53,557 nucleotides of DNA, from NCBI GenBank assembly GCA_902651635.1, contig CACRSC010000104.1:35837-89393 (forward strand), written 5' to 3'. This DNA is from Mastigamoeba balamuthi (taxonomy: Eukaryota; Evosea; Mastigamoebida; Mastigamoebidae). Each line of letters starts with the position of its first letter. The stretch's first letter is position 1. This document shows, one piece after another, positions 30,114 through 40,875 of the stretch. The translations under genes and the position numbers were made by a program. The notes below the pieces were generated by a model. It did no database searches and was not told the origin of the DNA. It saw only the letters and a program-made list of their open reading frames with translations.

Positions 30114-30399
30114 AGGACCCGTTTCTCTGTCAGCCAAGAGAGCCGATGCATAGAAGCCAGTCCTTGCAGCTTTGATGCAGAGCAGCAGTGTCCTGGACCA
30201 ATATATAGCTTTTGCAGTTGGAAGAGTCCAGAAATGTGCGCCTTTTTGGATTCGAGGACTATGAGTGACATGTTTATGAAATCCGGTGGGAAAATACCAG
30301 ATATAGAATCCCAAAAGCGAAGATGCAGAGACTTTTATGGCTACTATGATAGTTGCTGTATAAGGAGGCAAAACTCACGAAGAATGTGTGAGAAATACA

Positions 30400-32380
30400 T
30401 GAGGATGTGTTACTACAATCCAGGGTGAGTACAGTGAGTGTTATGAAGTCGTGAGAGAGTACTCGGTGAGTTCCTTAGACTTGGTGTGCTGGGCACACCC
30501 CACCACGTTCTCCTTGACATCAAACTCGAAGTGGAAGTGCTCTTTGACGTGGCCATCAAGTCCCTTGATAGTGATGGCAGGAATGCTCTTGATAGAGAGG
30601 GGATCCAACCTCGTAACTTGGGTATTCTATCCACTGAAGAATCAAAGTCAGTGAGAAACTTGAAACTGAGAGTGGTACCTTTCCAGAGCTGCAATCACCT
30701 GTTCTGGAGTGCAAATCACCTGTCCCACATTGCCTCGATGAAGTCTCTGCTTAGCAACCCCAAAGTGACCATCACAGACTGAATGACCATGATGAGGACC
30801 ATAGAGGTCGAAGGTCACCTTCACCTGTCTTCTCAAGTCTTTGAAGATGTCTCCCTTGCCCAGTGAGAGAGGGTTGGGAATTGAGCATACCTGGAGACAG
30901 AGAAGGAAGTGAATGATGTTGGTCACCTTGAAACCACCATCTGTCCAGAAATGAACTGAAACTTGCAGCACACTGGGCCTGAGTAGCAGTTGAATACAGC
31001 CAGACGAACTCGTCCCACATGCAGCAGCTCCAGAAAACGAGACTTGGCAAAGGAATTGAGAACTTCTGCCTTGTAGTTGAAAAACACCTGTGTGTAGGTG
31101 CCATAGGACGTGAATCGCAGGATCTTCTTCCCAGATTGGACTTAGGCATTCTCTCTTACCCATCCCTGCAGAAGGATTGCTTTCTCTGCTGTTGCTGAGT
31201 GTTAGCATTGCTACGACCCATTGGCATACTCTGTGGCCATAAAACGAAGTGAGAATCAAGATTTTCTTGAAGCTCTTTAGCCTTCTCTCGTTCTTCAGAC
31301 TCTGCCTCTCTTTACTCAAATTCGACCTGGGCCTCTCTCTTGGGGGAAACTGAGAGAGGATGATGAGAACACTGTACCTGTTTCCTCTGGGCAAGGCTGA
31401 GAGTCAATGATGCAATTCCTGTTTATCTCGAAATCTCTGCCAGGATCGCTCCTTGAAAGAGGGCAAGTGCTGCTTTCGCCTTTTCATCCTGGCTCACACT
31501 GTCCCCTAGAGAGTCAAACAGAGACTAGGTCGTAGCCAGTTGTGAATCAAAAGCACTGGCAGATGAGCTGGGCTGATTCGAGTTGTAGTGAAGAGAAACC
31601 ACACACCTGAAGGAGCAGTTGGGGGTCCCCCTTCTGAGCTTGTTGATAAGATCATTGGCTTCATGGAGGATCGACTTCAAGGAGGAACTCTTCAGCTCTT
31701 CCAGAGGCTTGAGGCTTGCTCCTCTCTGGAATGATTGTCAGACGAGTCCATGCAGGGGAGATACCTTGCCCTGTTCTGGGGACGTTTCAGATGGCTTGGG
31801 TGGTCTCTTCTTGTAAGGCAGTCGTTTTTTGAGAGCAGGTTGAGGAGGGTCCTGGAAATAAGGTGCTGTGACACTCCTGAGGGATCTCTTCTTTTTCCAG
31901 GGGCCAGTGTGCCTCCTGAGGCGAGCTGTGCTGGAGGCACAAGCAGCCTTCGCCTTATAGTCCTTTTTCTGGGATGGCATCAGTTTTTGAATCTCGTCTG
32001 TAGAAAGAATGAGAAACGTGCTAAGTTTATGATACTTATGAGAACATAATGACTCACGATATTAAAATCGTAAATCCAATGATTTTCCCACTCTGGTTCA
32101 GAAGGAGATCTATTTTTATACTGCCCTGTTCCCTTCATGGTGTGGTTCACCCTCTCCTCTGTGTGCAAAACCAGTGTGTGCCCCATGTTGGCCATGTAGT
32201 AGAGTCCCCGCACCGGTGGTGGCAGCATTGGAGGTGTTTGGGATGGTTTGCAGTAAGCTTGGTCTCACCTTGAGGTTACAGGTGAAAATGATCTCCTGAT
32301 TTTCAAATCTGGGGGGAATGTAGGTGGGAAAGAGTTGGAGAGCCAAAATTTTGCCGTCTGATGCTCTAAATGACGTCATT
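30400..32380 (-). pseudogene. Gene F: DDE-nuclease-like protein, multi-exon, decayed
   Basis: Minus strand, starting MTSFRASDGKILALQLFPTY. Good junctions lead to EERVNHTMKGTGQYKNRSPS and to DEIQKLMPSQKKDYKAKAAC, the last after a GTGAGT donor and TTCTACAG acceptor. Further on, VHFWTDGGFKVTNIIHFL, then VTFDLYGPHHGHSVCDGHFG and VAKQRLHRGNVGQVICTPEQ. The pattern D-G-G...H-G-x-S-x-C-D-x-H-F-G resembles a transposase-type catalytic core (acidic DGG, then HGKSxCDGHFG). The last recognisable part is LDGHVKEHFHFEFDVKENVV near 30.5 kb. Stops and frame shifts interrupt it. The assignment to a transposase-like nuclease is inference. Confidence 0.4.
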
Positions 32381-32516
32381 TCAGTGCGCGAACTCAGACC
32401 ATATCATTGTTCATCACTTTTCCGGAAAGCTCACTGTTCTCACTCTTCAGCTCAGAGGTGGTGAATTATTGGTCGCTTCTCCATACTTCCTTAACAGAGA
32501 ATAATCGAAGTGGGCC

Positions 32517-33243
32517 ATGCGCCTCACAGGGACAGTGCACTCACTTCTAACCAGTTGGACTGTCTCGGTCAAGTGGTGGAAGCTGCTGCTGAATGATATG
32601 GGAAGGCGACAGCTGGAGCAGCTGCAGGAGATCTGCCCAGAGCAGGCAGAGGACAGTGGTGCAGAGATGAAGAGACACCCAGAGTATGGACCGTACAGGC
32701 CTCTGTTAGTACTACAACCACCTTCCATGCCACTTCTCGGACAACATAGAGAGGTTTGGGCCACTGCCAGTCGTTTGTGCCCAGACACTGGAGTTCATCC
32801 AAGGAGTGATTGCCAAGACAGCATCGAGGAACACGGGCAATCCAGAGAATTATGGAACCTGGATGCATACAGCCAGTACTCTGCACAGTCTAGCAGATGT
32901 CCAGCAATACAGGAGCACCAAGAACGTGAAGCACTTGATGGCAGCCAACACCATTGTCTCGGAGCCGAAAAGGCAACGTGGTACAAGTGCCTGTACTACA
33001 ACTTGCCCTTGTGGAAGGAGCAATTGCTGTAGGCTTCTCCCATTCGAAGACAAGAAATGGTCTGGGGATCACGAGCCACTGTTGAAGGACGTCTTTGAAT
33101 TCAGGGAGATCAGATCTGTTCAGTTCTCACAGGAAAGGCAGACTGGCTCTGTCAGTGTGCTGGTACTCAAAGTGCCTGCAAGGACTCATCTGGAACTCAG
33201 ACTCCATGAGTATGAGTACTCAAAAACTCATGAGTATTTCTGA
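32517..33243 (+). pseudogene. Gene G: unknown coding fragment
   Basis: The first part reads MGRRQLEQLQEICPEQAEDS then GAEMKRHPEYGPYRPLL. After a TAG and a one-frame shift the sequence goes on HFSDNIERFGPLPVVCAQTL, EFIQGVIAKTASRNTGNPEN and YGTWMHTASTLHSLADVQQY, then KDVFEFREIRSVQFSQERQT, ending TGA at 33243. It reads like protein but no family was recognised. Its 3 prime end runs into an ATGAGTACTCAT repeat. Confidence 0.35.
33205..33236 (+). repeat. ATGAGTACTC repeat, left copy
   Basis: ATGAGTATGAGTACTC and ACTCATGAGTATT, followed by CTGATTCAATT. A similar block sits inverted at 40273-40321. They could be terminal or subterminal repeats of the hAT element, but no 8-bp target duplication was found. 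Confidence 0.4.
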
Positions 33244-33446
33244 TTCAATTCATATTTGTCCGATTTATTTCAATTGACTTGGTTGCAATTCAATTAATCT
33301 GATCCTGTTAGATTTGGGAGATTTCAGTTAGCATTTTTTGCAGGAGTGGACAGCGTAGAGGAGCACAACAGAGAAGTTTTCAGGAGTAAGATGGCAATGA
33401 TGAAGGGTGTTAATGAGTCCAGCATGGAAGAACAGTCTCTTCACAG

Positions 33447-33743
33447 ATGCTGAAGATGCAGGAATTGAGAAAAGGCAGTGAGCCAGTTCAGCCACTGATT
33501 CATAGAAAGAAGCTGTTGCTTTTCACCAAGCAAGAAGATCGACATCATCTCTCTGCTGTTTCAACAAAGAGCTTTGTTGCATCTGAGTACTGTAGAGAGA
33601 ACATGAGTACTAAAAGAGAAAAGGCAAAGGAACCTGATCCAGCTGTGGCTGCATTCCCAGATGCTCTGAAGACAAGAAAGACTGTGACTTCTTTACTGCA
33701 GATGGTTGCAGTTTCAAGTGTAAAACTCACGAAAATGCTCTGA
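33447..33743 (+). CDS. Small ORF, unknown
   Basis: ATG at 33447, 98 codons (MLKMQELRKGSEPVQPLIHR ... REKAKEPDPAVAAFPDALKT), stop TGA. The composition is balanced and coding-like. It might be an exon rather than a gene. It lies between the left ATGAGTACTC repeat and the hAT gene. Confidence 0.25.
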   Translation: MLKMQELRKGSEPVQPLIHRKKLLLFTKQEDRHHLSAVSTKSFVASEYCRENMSTKREKAKEPDPAVAAFPDALKTRKTVTSLLQMVAVSSVKLTKML

Positions 33744-34059
33744 TTTCTCCCTGCTGAAGGGAGCTTCTCCAACGGGGATCAAGAAAGGTTGCCTTGTGCG
33801 TGCCAGACGTTAAGATGAGTGTTGTTACTTCAGTTAAAGATCAAATTCGTTTAGTGACTTCTGTATGATCTTGATCCCTGTGAAAACAATTGAAGATGAT
33901 GGGTATTTATCTGCCTTACGGAGTTTTTCAATCTGGTATTAAGTGAGCATTGAAAGAAAACACTAATGAACCTCCTTAAATGGGATGAGAAGGCTGATAA
34001 GAAAAATTAAACTGCAATACTCTGACCATTATCACCAATACGAAGAACCTTACTAACTC

Positions 34060-35330
34060 TCTGCTTATTGGCAGAAATGGACTGCAGACAGCTGCAAGTG
34101 CTTCACCACCGAGTGGCCACAGAAAGCACAAGCTCTGTGGAAGTTACCCTTTGAGTCCTTCTGCCGGTAGCTGTAGGTAAAACTCTGGCTCTTGCAGATG
34201 AGGTTGATCATTTCAGTGACTTCGTTCATAAGATTTTGGGCTTCAGGCATCTAAAAGTTAGAATAAGAATGAGATTTGGAAATGTTACCTGAGCAAATGC
34301 CGTTTTAACAATGAGATCAAGAGTATGACAGACACAGGACTCATCAAGAGTCTCGAAGCAATTCAGAAAGTGCTGTCTGATCTCTGCTGGAACCTCTTCG
34401 ACACACTCATCCTCTTCTTCAGTGGATTCTTGCTGTTCCTCTCTGGGAAAATGTCATTTTACGAGAAAAGAAATTCACTCAATCATTCAGACAGCCGAGA
34501 CAGTTGGCACCATTGTCAGTGAGAACTGCAATGACCTTCTCCCATTTGATTTCAAAACGATTGAGAACAGGAGCAAGCTTCTCTTTGATGTTCTGAGCTG
34601 TGTGGGATTTGTCAAACAGCTGGGCATCAGAACACCAGCCTACTGAAGAAGTAGTGAAGATACAAACCTCACAACCAATTGCATGGGTGATCAGTTCCCA
34701 ATTCGAGTCAACAAAGTGCACAATGATTCTGAGGAAGTTGTGACGATTCTTGCTCCTCCACATATCAAAGGCCAGGGCATAGCCAGATACAGATTCGAGT
34801 TCTAACCGAATCTGAAAAAGGTAAGGAAAAATGACAATGCAGGCAAACCTCTTCTGCCTTAGCAAGCAACAGCTTTCCGAGCTTTTCCTTCAACTTCTCT
34901 GCAATTATTGTATGAACCTAAATAGGGTCAGAAAAAACACAAGTGCTGATCATCACCTCTTTCCTTGAAAGGTAGTTGATGATGGCCTTGAATTCAGGTT
35001 GTTCCACAAAAGAGAAAGGCAGATTGGCCTTAGTGATAAGATCAACAATAAGCTTTTCCAAGTGCTGTGGAAATGTGAGCAGCCAGAAAAACGGACGCAT
35101 CAAACCTCCTGTTTAAGTGGCGTGAACGAGCCACACAGTGTGGTCTGTGTGGGATAAACCACCGCCTTGTGCACGGCCATGTGCTTGCCCAGATTTGTGG
35201 TAGAGATCGAGATCGTGCCATTTGCACCCATGGCAGCAGCAGAAAGTGAGATACGGTCCTTGCAGGTCTTGCAAAAGGCGTCCCAGAGCCATGGCTGCTT
35301 GGAGAACTACGTGAGAGCCTGTGGGGGTGG
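34060..35330 (-). mobile_element. hAT-family transposase gene with BED finger
   Basis: Minus-strand exons, all joined in phase 0: BED zinc finger (CKTCKDRISL ... NLGKHMAVHKA, C-x2-C...H-x3-H) at complement 35106-35318, then HLEKLIVDLITKANLPFSFV at 34957-35064, VHTIIAEKLKEKLGKLLL at 34849-34917, SGYALAFDMWRSKNRHNFLR and IIVHFVDSNWELITHAIGCE at 34668-34811. Next come SHTAQNIKEKLAPVLNRFEI and VIAVLTDNGAN, then CVCHTLDLIVKTAFAQ and PEAQNLMNEVTEMINLI. Introns are 41, 39, 37 and 48 nt. Asp of DMWRS and Asp of TDN are catalytic-type residues. The C-terminal dimerisation region was not found, so it is probably truncated. Confidence 0.8.
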
Positions 35331-35576
35331 ATATTCCTGTGGGAGGGAAAGGGGCATTTGGGGCATTTTGGCTTTTGGCCGAAACGACACTTTATTGTTG
35401 CAAAAATGACCCAAAGAAAAATACGGAAAAATGAGAAAACGTACCAAATATGTATTGAAATGGAGTGTGCAGAAGTGCATATTTTTGACTCATGCAACAA
35501 TATCTGGAGAAAGAAGAAAAAGAAATGAGAGAAAATACCAGGGGAAATGGCACTTTATTGTTGTGTGTGTGACCCA

Positions 35577-36012
35577 CTAACAATGAGGATGAAACCACTG
35601 GTTGCACTGAGTGCAAAGAAAGGTAGTCCTGAAACCTCTCTTTTCAGTAGACGATTTACAGGCAGCACACTTGCCACTTTTGATGGGATTTGCAGAATCG
35701 ACAAGCAAGAAGACCTTGATTCCCGTGGGGTGTGGTTTGCCAGGAACATACTGCCTGAAACGGCACTGGCCCTTGAAGGGGACAATTCCCTCATCGACAG
35801 TGATCCATTCGACAGGGGACCAATGTTGCTGACTGTTTAAGAGGACCTCATTGAAGAGAGGATCAACAAGAGAGGTTGTGAAGGACTTGTTATTCAAGAC
35901 GTGAAAACACCTGTGAATGTCCTTGAACCTATAGAGGCGCATAGCCTGAAGGAAATGGGGGTTTGCAGTCCAGCCTCTCCAGTGTTCATCCCAGGAGTGG
36001 GTTGGATTGAGA
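35577..36012 (-). pseudogene. piggyBac-type transposase, internally deleted
   Basis: The minus strand reads THSWDEHWRGWTANPHFLQA, MRLYRFKDIHRCFHVLNNKS, then VEWITVDEGIVPFKGQCRFR and QYVPGKPHPTGIKVFLLVDS (the first acidic block of the piggyBac DDE domain). It jumps in frame to a C-terminal cysteine-rich finger (CAACKSSTEKRGFRTTFLCT, QCNQWFHPHC). The rest of the catalytic domain, including the later Asp residues, is missing. The family normally exceeds 500 residues, so this is a deletion derivative. Confidence 0.75.
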
Positions 36013-36710
36013 CCTAGAAGGACAGGAGGTCAGGACAGGAGGCCAGAGGGAGCGAAAGAAAGAGATCAAGCATATCATCGAGAAGTATAAGAGAGAGGTA
36101 GCGATACATCTCTCGGAGAGTAACAAGAAACCAGCGGGCCAGGAACTTAGCCCTATTAAAGGAAGAAATACGACAGGGATAAACTGCAGAGGCGAAGTAG
36201 TTTGTTTCCTAGGGGATTATTGAGAGAAGAAATGAAAGGAAAGGGAAGAAGGAAAGAGAGTACATAGCAGAGGTGCTGGATGAAGGCAGGGGAGAGAAGA
36301 AGGTCGAAATAGTCACGAGGAGTGCCAATGAGGAAGGGCATTGCTCTGGGGCCAGAGGCAGATGAGGGATTCCAGTAAAGGGCAGAGGGGGGCATAGCAT
36401 AGGTGGACCAGCCATGAGTAGGACCCTGTAGGAAGTTAGCTGAAATGGGAGGAATAGGAATACCCCATCACTGGGACTGGAGGGGAAGAGGGTAGCAGAG
36501 GAGAGGGGGTGAATGAAGATAGGGAGAAGAAGTGTGGACAACATTGATGAAGCCATTGGCAAGACTGCAGAAAGTAAGAAAGATATGATGAAGATATTTT
36601 GAAGAGGCAGAGGAGCAGAGATAATAATGGAAACAAGAAGGAAAGACGGTTGTAGATATTTTGGGTGCACAAAACTGAGGAAGATAACAGTCAAAACAGA
36701 CAGAACAAAG
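36013..36710. other. Purine-rich spacer upstream of gene H
   Basis: Long A/G-rich tracts on the plus strand (GGAGGTCAGGACAGGAGG, GAAAGGAAAGGGAAGAAGG). The open minus-strand frames here (up to 231 codons, Pro/Leu/Ser-rich) are what a polypyrimidine strand gives by chance. It may hold 5 prime untranslated sequence or promoter of gene H. Confidence 0.4.
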
Positions 36711-39553
36711 ATGAGTGCAAACACAGAGTATGTAGGGTTGGCCATCCCGTTGGCAGACCCAGAGTTCCTGCAGAAGAACCTGGACATCATGCTGCTGGGG
36801 CGCTTTGTATCGTGGCTGATGAATGCAGCACAGTGGAAGTGGGTGCGCGGCGGGATGAACCAGAAGGACATCATCAAGATGGTGATGGCACACAAGTGCA
36901 CCAAGGTAAAGCAAAGCCCTTATTATCCCCCACTCACTCCATGAATAGGAAGCAGCAGAGGTAGCAAAGCTAGTGAGGGCAGAGCTGATGGCAATCCAGG
37001 CAGCTCAGACTGAAGGTATGTTTTTCCTTTGCGGATAGCACTGTAACTTAGCTACATTTTCCCCCCCACCCATATACGCACATCTGCTTAAAATGTGACT
37101 TTTTGGTATATCATACATGATGGGATTTTAAGAGTGTCATATGGTAAAATGTTGTTTTTGATCAATTTTTTGCTTATTAATTAAAGATTGAACGTTTGGC
37201 GGCATCATTTGAGATAGGTCAAAATCCCAGATTTTACATGCATGTGTGTATACATGCATGCACGAAAATTTGACCTTTTTGGGAGGGTTCAGAAAGTGGG
37301 GCCATTTTAATAGGTAAAAGGGATATCAAAATACCTTAGATTTTACACAGACACGTGTATACGCACGTGTGTAATAATTTGACCTTTTTCTAATGCTGGC
37401 CTTTTTCCATTCACAGGAGATCGTCCGGTGAATGATTGCTTCCGTGTCATTGATGTGAAGGAGAATGTCATGTCCTCCCAAGCACCTGTCCCTTCCCCCA
37501 CTCCCAAGAAGAAGAAGAAGAAGGTCAGCACTGGCCACGTGGAGGAGCTGCCTTCCAGCATGTCCCTCAGCCAGATCAATGCCCAGTACAAGTTCGGCAA
37601 GGTCACTAACATCTTCTTCAGTGACATCTTCGGCCACGTCTTCAAGTGCATCATTGGCGTCCAGGCTGTAGTGCAGCAGTACATGGCTGCTAAGAAGCAC
37701 AGCCACTCCATCATGTTCGAGCAGAAGGTCCCTGTTATCTGCTACGGATCAGGCTTCAATGCCTTGTACCTCCAGCTTGACCACAACCACCAAATATCTT
37801 CATCCTCTTCATTCACGTCATGGAGCACTACAACTTCCAGCTTCCTGCCATCAGTGATGCAATGGCTGCCTTCTTGTCCTTCTGGAGGATGCTCTGCCTC
37901 ATTTCCATCCATGTTACTGTCTACCACTTCAGTATTACTCTTCCTTTCTTCCCTCCCTTTTCTCATTCATTTCATGCAGTGATGCCAGTCCCCCTCATCA
38001 TGTACTTTGGCAAGGCCATCAATGAGATCACCACAGCTGCTCACCACGAGATATGAATCAACCAGCTTGTCTGTATCACCCATCTCAGATGTCTATTTCC
38101 TCTTCCTTTCCCTCTGTTATTTACTTTGTTTTTCACTTCATTTTAGGACCCATGACTCTGCTGGCAATCAGCGCGAGTCCTCCTTGACCCACTCCGAGCT
38201 CTACAACATCACTCTTCACGAGTGCTCCTTTCTCAGCCACATCCGCGTTAAGAAGAACTTCTTTGCCAAGTTCATGAACACCATCAATTGCATCGATCCC
38301 TCCGTCCTCGCCCTCATCAACAACAACCTCATGGCCCCTACCCCTCATCTCTGCTTCCACAGCCACACCAACCTCACCAACCTCAGCTTCCTCTACCTCA
38401 GCATGAGTTGCCAGATGACCTGCCTCAAGTACATCTTCTCTGACAATGGCACTGACATCACCACCAACAGCGCCCTCACTGACCTCATCAACCACTGGGA
38501 GCAGCAACTCACTGAGCCCCTCTCCTGGAAGGAACTCACTGACAAGCCCTTCAAGAGTATGTTTTTCCCCCTGTTTTTGTCCGACTTATTCCCCCTCAGA
38601 GTTCCTCAACAATCACACCAAGAGGCTCTCCAAGTCCTCCATCTGCATCTTCACTCCAACAAGGACTTATCACCACTGTTGTGGCTTCCTTCCTCTCGGC
38701 ACCTCCGGTGACCTCCCCATGGGCTTCTCTGTCACCATCTCATTGCCCTCCACCAGAGCAGCAGAGTCTTCAGACCACCCCGAACTGCTTCTCAACACCT
38801 CCAGTTCTGTTCCTCCTGCCAACTCCCTTGCCTTCTATAGCATGTGGGCCGTCTTCGTCTTCCTCTTCAAGTTCATCCAGGCCGTCTCCGCTTTTGAGGT
38901 TGCCATAATCACCAACATCATCCAGTGGGAGGGTAATGCTCTTTTCCTACCTCTTTTCCTCACCTTGTATTGCAGACGAATCCCCCATGTCCAACAATGA
39001 CTTTGGCCTTCTGTCCTCTGGCCTGTCTGATGGGCTGTGGGATAACATCTCCTTCAACTCCCCTGTTCTTGAGCCCAGCATCATCAAGCTCAAGAACTAC
39101 ATCATGACTCGCATGGGGCAGCAGGCCAAGAAGACCAACAAGGGAAAGTCCTCCACCAACGACGAGACATCAGGTGATGAGAGCAATGCGAACAAGAGCT
39201 ATGGCAATGGCAATGGTGATGGTGATGGTGAGGCTCCAGGTAACAGCGACAGTGACCCTGACTCCCAAGCAGCTCCTCAAGCAGCTCCTCAGGATGCCCC
39301 TGCAGCTGCAGCTGCTCCTACTGCCTCTTCTCCCCATGATTCCCCTTCTCTTTCCCTCATGTCTCTTCTGCCCCCCTCTGACCAGACCAGTGATGCCCCT
39401 CAGGCAACCCAGTCTGATATCCCCGATTCTTTCCAGTCAGCTGCACTAGCTGCTGGAACTGAGCCCCCTGCCTCTCCTCCCTCTTCCTCTGCTTCCAAGC
39501 ATGCTCTCTCTTCCCTCACCTTCAAACCTGCCCCAAAGCGCAGGAGGAGGTAA
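36711..39553 (+). CDS. Gene H: multi-exon gene of unknown family, well preserved
   Basis: ATG at 36711. Exon 1 36711-36905 (MSANTEYVGLAIPLADPEFL ... WKWVRGGMNQKDIIKMVM), exon 2 36949-37015, exon 3 from 37417 (KKKKKKVSTGHVEELPSSMS, YKFGKVTNIFFSDIFGHVFK), middle exons to 38556 (SLTHSELYNITLHECSFLSH; LTDLINHWEQQLTEPLSWKE), 38600-38932 (GFSVTISLPSTRAAESSDHP) and 38976-39553. Introns are 43, 401, 43 and 43 nt at the sure junctions. The 37.75-38.15 kb part needs one junction I could not fix. The C-terminal third is Gly/Asn/Asp-, Pro/Ser- and Ala-rich and ends FKPAPKRRRR, a nuclear-localisation-like signal. No domain recognised. Likely a nuclear protein. Confidence 0.6.
37237..37372. repeat. Two diverged hairpins in the 401-nt intron of gene H
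   Basis: 37237-37262 (ATGCATGTGTGTATACATGC core) and 37351-37372 (ACACGTGTATACGCACGTGT core) each sit in the same context, CAGATTTTACA or TAGATTTTACA before and AATTTGACCTTTTT after. Both centre on GTATAC, with arms that differ in step with each other. The intron thus carries a tandem duplication of about 113 bp. Confidence 0.6.
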
Positions 39554-40272
39554 TCCCTTCCTACCTCCTTTGCTTCTGTTTGCTCTTCTTGGTTTTTCAG
39601 CTGCTCTTGCAGCTTTTCCAAAGACAGCAAATAAACATCTCTCTTTGACTCTCTATCTGTGTCTGCCTCTAAAATTACCTCTTTTACATCCCATTTATAC
39701 TATAATTAATATCTCTTCATTTCTTTATGTATTTGTTTTCTTTCTTTTGCAACTAAATATGTACTCTTTCTGGTCTTAATTGGAATATTGCTTCTGCCAA
39801 AATAATGTGAAATTCACTCATTTTTAAAACTCTCAATACACAAAAAAATGTACTCTTTTTCTTACTATATTGTTTGATTTTCCGAAATCACTCCGATAAT
39901 AATCATGTCTTTTTTTACTATTTCGCCACTGCGTTTCATTGTTTTCCTCTTTTTGCTCCAAAAATCTGCTTTTTTACTAGTTTTTTCCTCTGTGATTCAT
40001 GGCAAAACGCCCCTTTCCCTCCCACAGGAATATAGAAGGGATAACCTCAGAGCGAGTGCCCTTGAAGAAGAGAAATTCGCTGTACGCCTGCGTGCAAGAC
40101 AAAGTCTGACTCCATGATCAGTGTGGTCGGCAGGCCATCAGGTGGTGGGCAGTGCATGGTCTGCTTCTCCATCTCCAATGGCTTCTCTCCTCCCCACGAT
40201 CAAAAAAGAAGGCGAAAATCTAAAATATCTGGATATTACTGATTCAATTGACCAATTCGATTTCTGAGATCC
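39554..40272. other. AT-rich intergenic stretch
   Basis: T-rich downstream region of gene H (possible 3 prime end signal AATAAACATC near 39631) and then unassigned sequence. The short plus-strand frame at 39905-40117 has no recognisable content. Confidence 0.35.
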
Positions 40273-40321
40273 ATGAGTACTCATGAGTACTCATCCATAT
40301 TTTTGGCCATGAGTACTCATG
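40273..40321 (-). repeat. ATGAGTACTC repeat, right copy
   Basis: Three copies of the 12-bp palindrome ATGAGTACTCAT (two overlapping), preceded by CTGATTCAATTGACCAATTC. It also lies at the AT-rich to GC-rich boundary. Confidence 0.45.
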
Positions 40322-40629
40322 GCCTTCACTAATCGCTCACCCTCAACCGCCGTGGCCGTCGCATTGGCGACCACGACGCCCTCCCTGCTGGCCCAGGCGT
40401 GCATGCCCAGCCACGCCCGGAACACGTGCCCCAGGGGCTCCACAGAGGCGTGCTCGATGGTCAGCTGCTCGTGGACGCCGGCTGTCACGCTGTCGGCCCT
40501 GACGGAGCCGTCGGGCGCGCCACGGGCCCTGGGCGGAGCGCAGCGAGAACCCAAATGCCCCCAGCTCGCACAGGCGAGGGTGGACGGGGTGGACGTCAGC
40601 AGCAGAGCGACAACGGCGCGGCGGGACAT
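40291..40629 (-). pseudogene. Degenerate secreted fascin-like protein
   Basis: The minus-strand ATG at 40629 begins MSRRAVVALLLTSTPSTLAC, a signal peptide like that of the neighbour at 41325 (MSRSVLLAVAAALVCTACA). The middle is low-complexity and the end reads VFRAWLGMHAWASREGVVVA then NATATAVEGERLV, the outline of one fascin/beta-trefoil lobe (hydrophobic-R-x-x-x-G-x-x-x-x-A-...-VVAN). It lacks the later lobes and the hallmark Tyr-Val/Leu pair. It is probably a truncated tandem copy. Confidence 0.45.
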
Positions 40630-40875
40630 CGCAGGCAAGACTCTCAGTTTCGGGGTGATACTAATGACGTGTGCAGGAGAACAACAAAAATGAAATTGTC
40701 GGCGTTTTTGAACGAACAGTGGATTATGTCTTTGTTGCTATCAGCAGGCCCTGGTCCCCCTGCAAGAGACGCCTCTGGGCATTGGTGGGGCCTGGGAGGA
40801 GCCAAGAGGTCGCGCTGCTGCTGGAGCAGACGGGGGTGCCCGTGGCTCCTGCGTTGCTGTGGCGTCTGCACTCGT

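Noticed and set aside
36209-36904. 231-codon minus-strand hydrophobic frame
   Set aside because: It arises from a purine-rich plus strand. The Pro/Leu/Ser composition is what a polypyrimidine tract encodes, and its far end overlaps exon 1 of gene H.
14160-40000. Polinton/Maverick or large DNA virus insertion as the source of genes A, B, C and H
   Set aside because: No protein-primed polymerase, major capsid, packaging ATPase or retroviral-like integrase was seen. The idea of an unknown element remains open but not this family.
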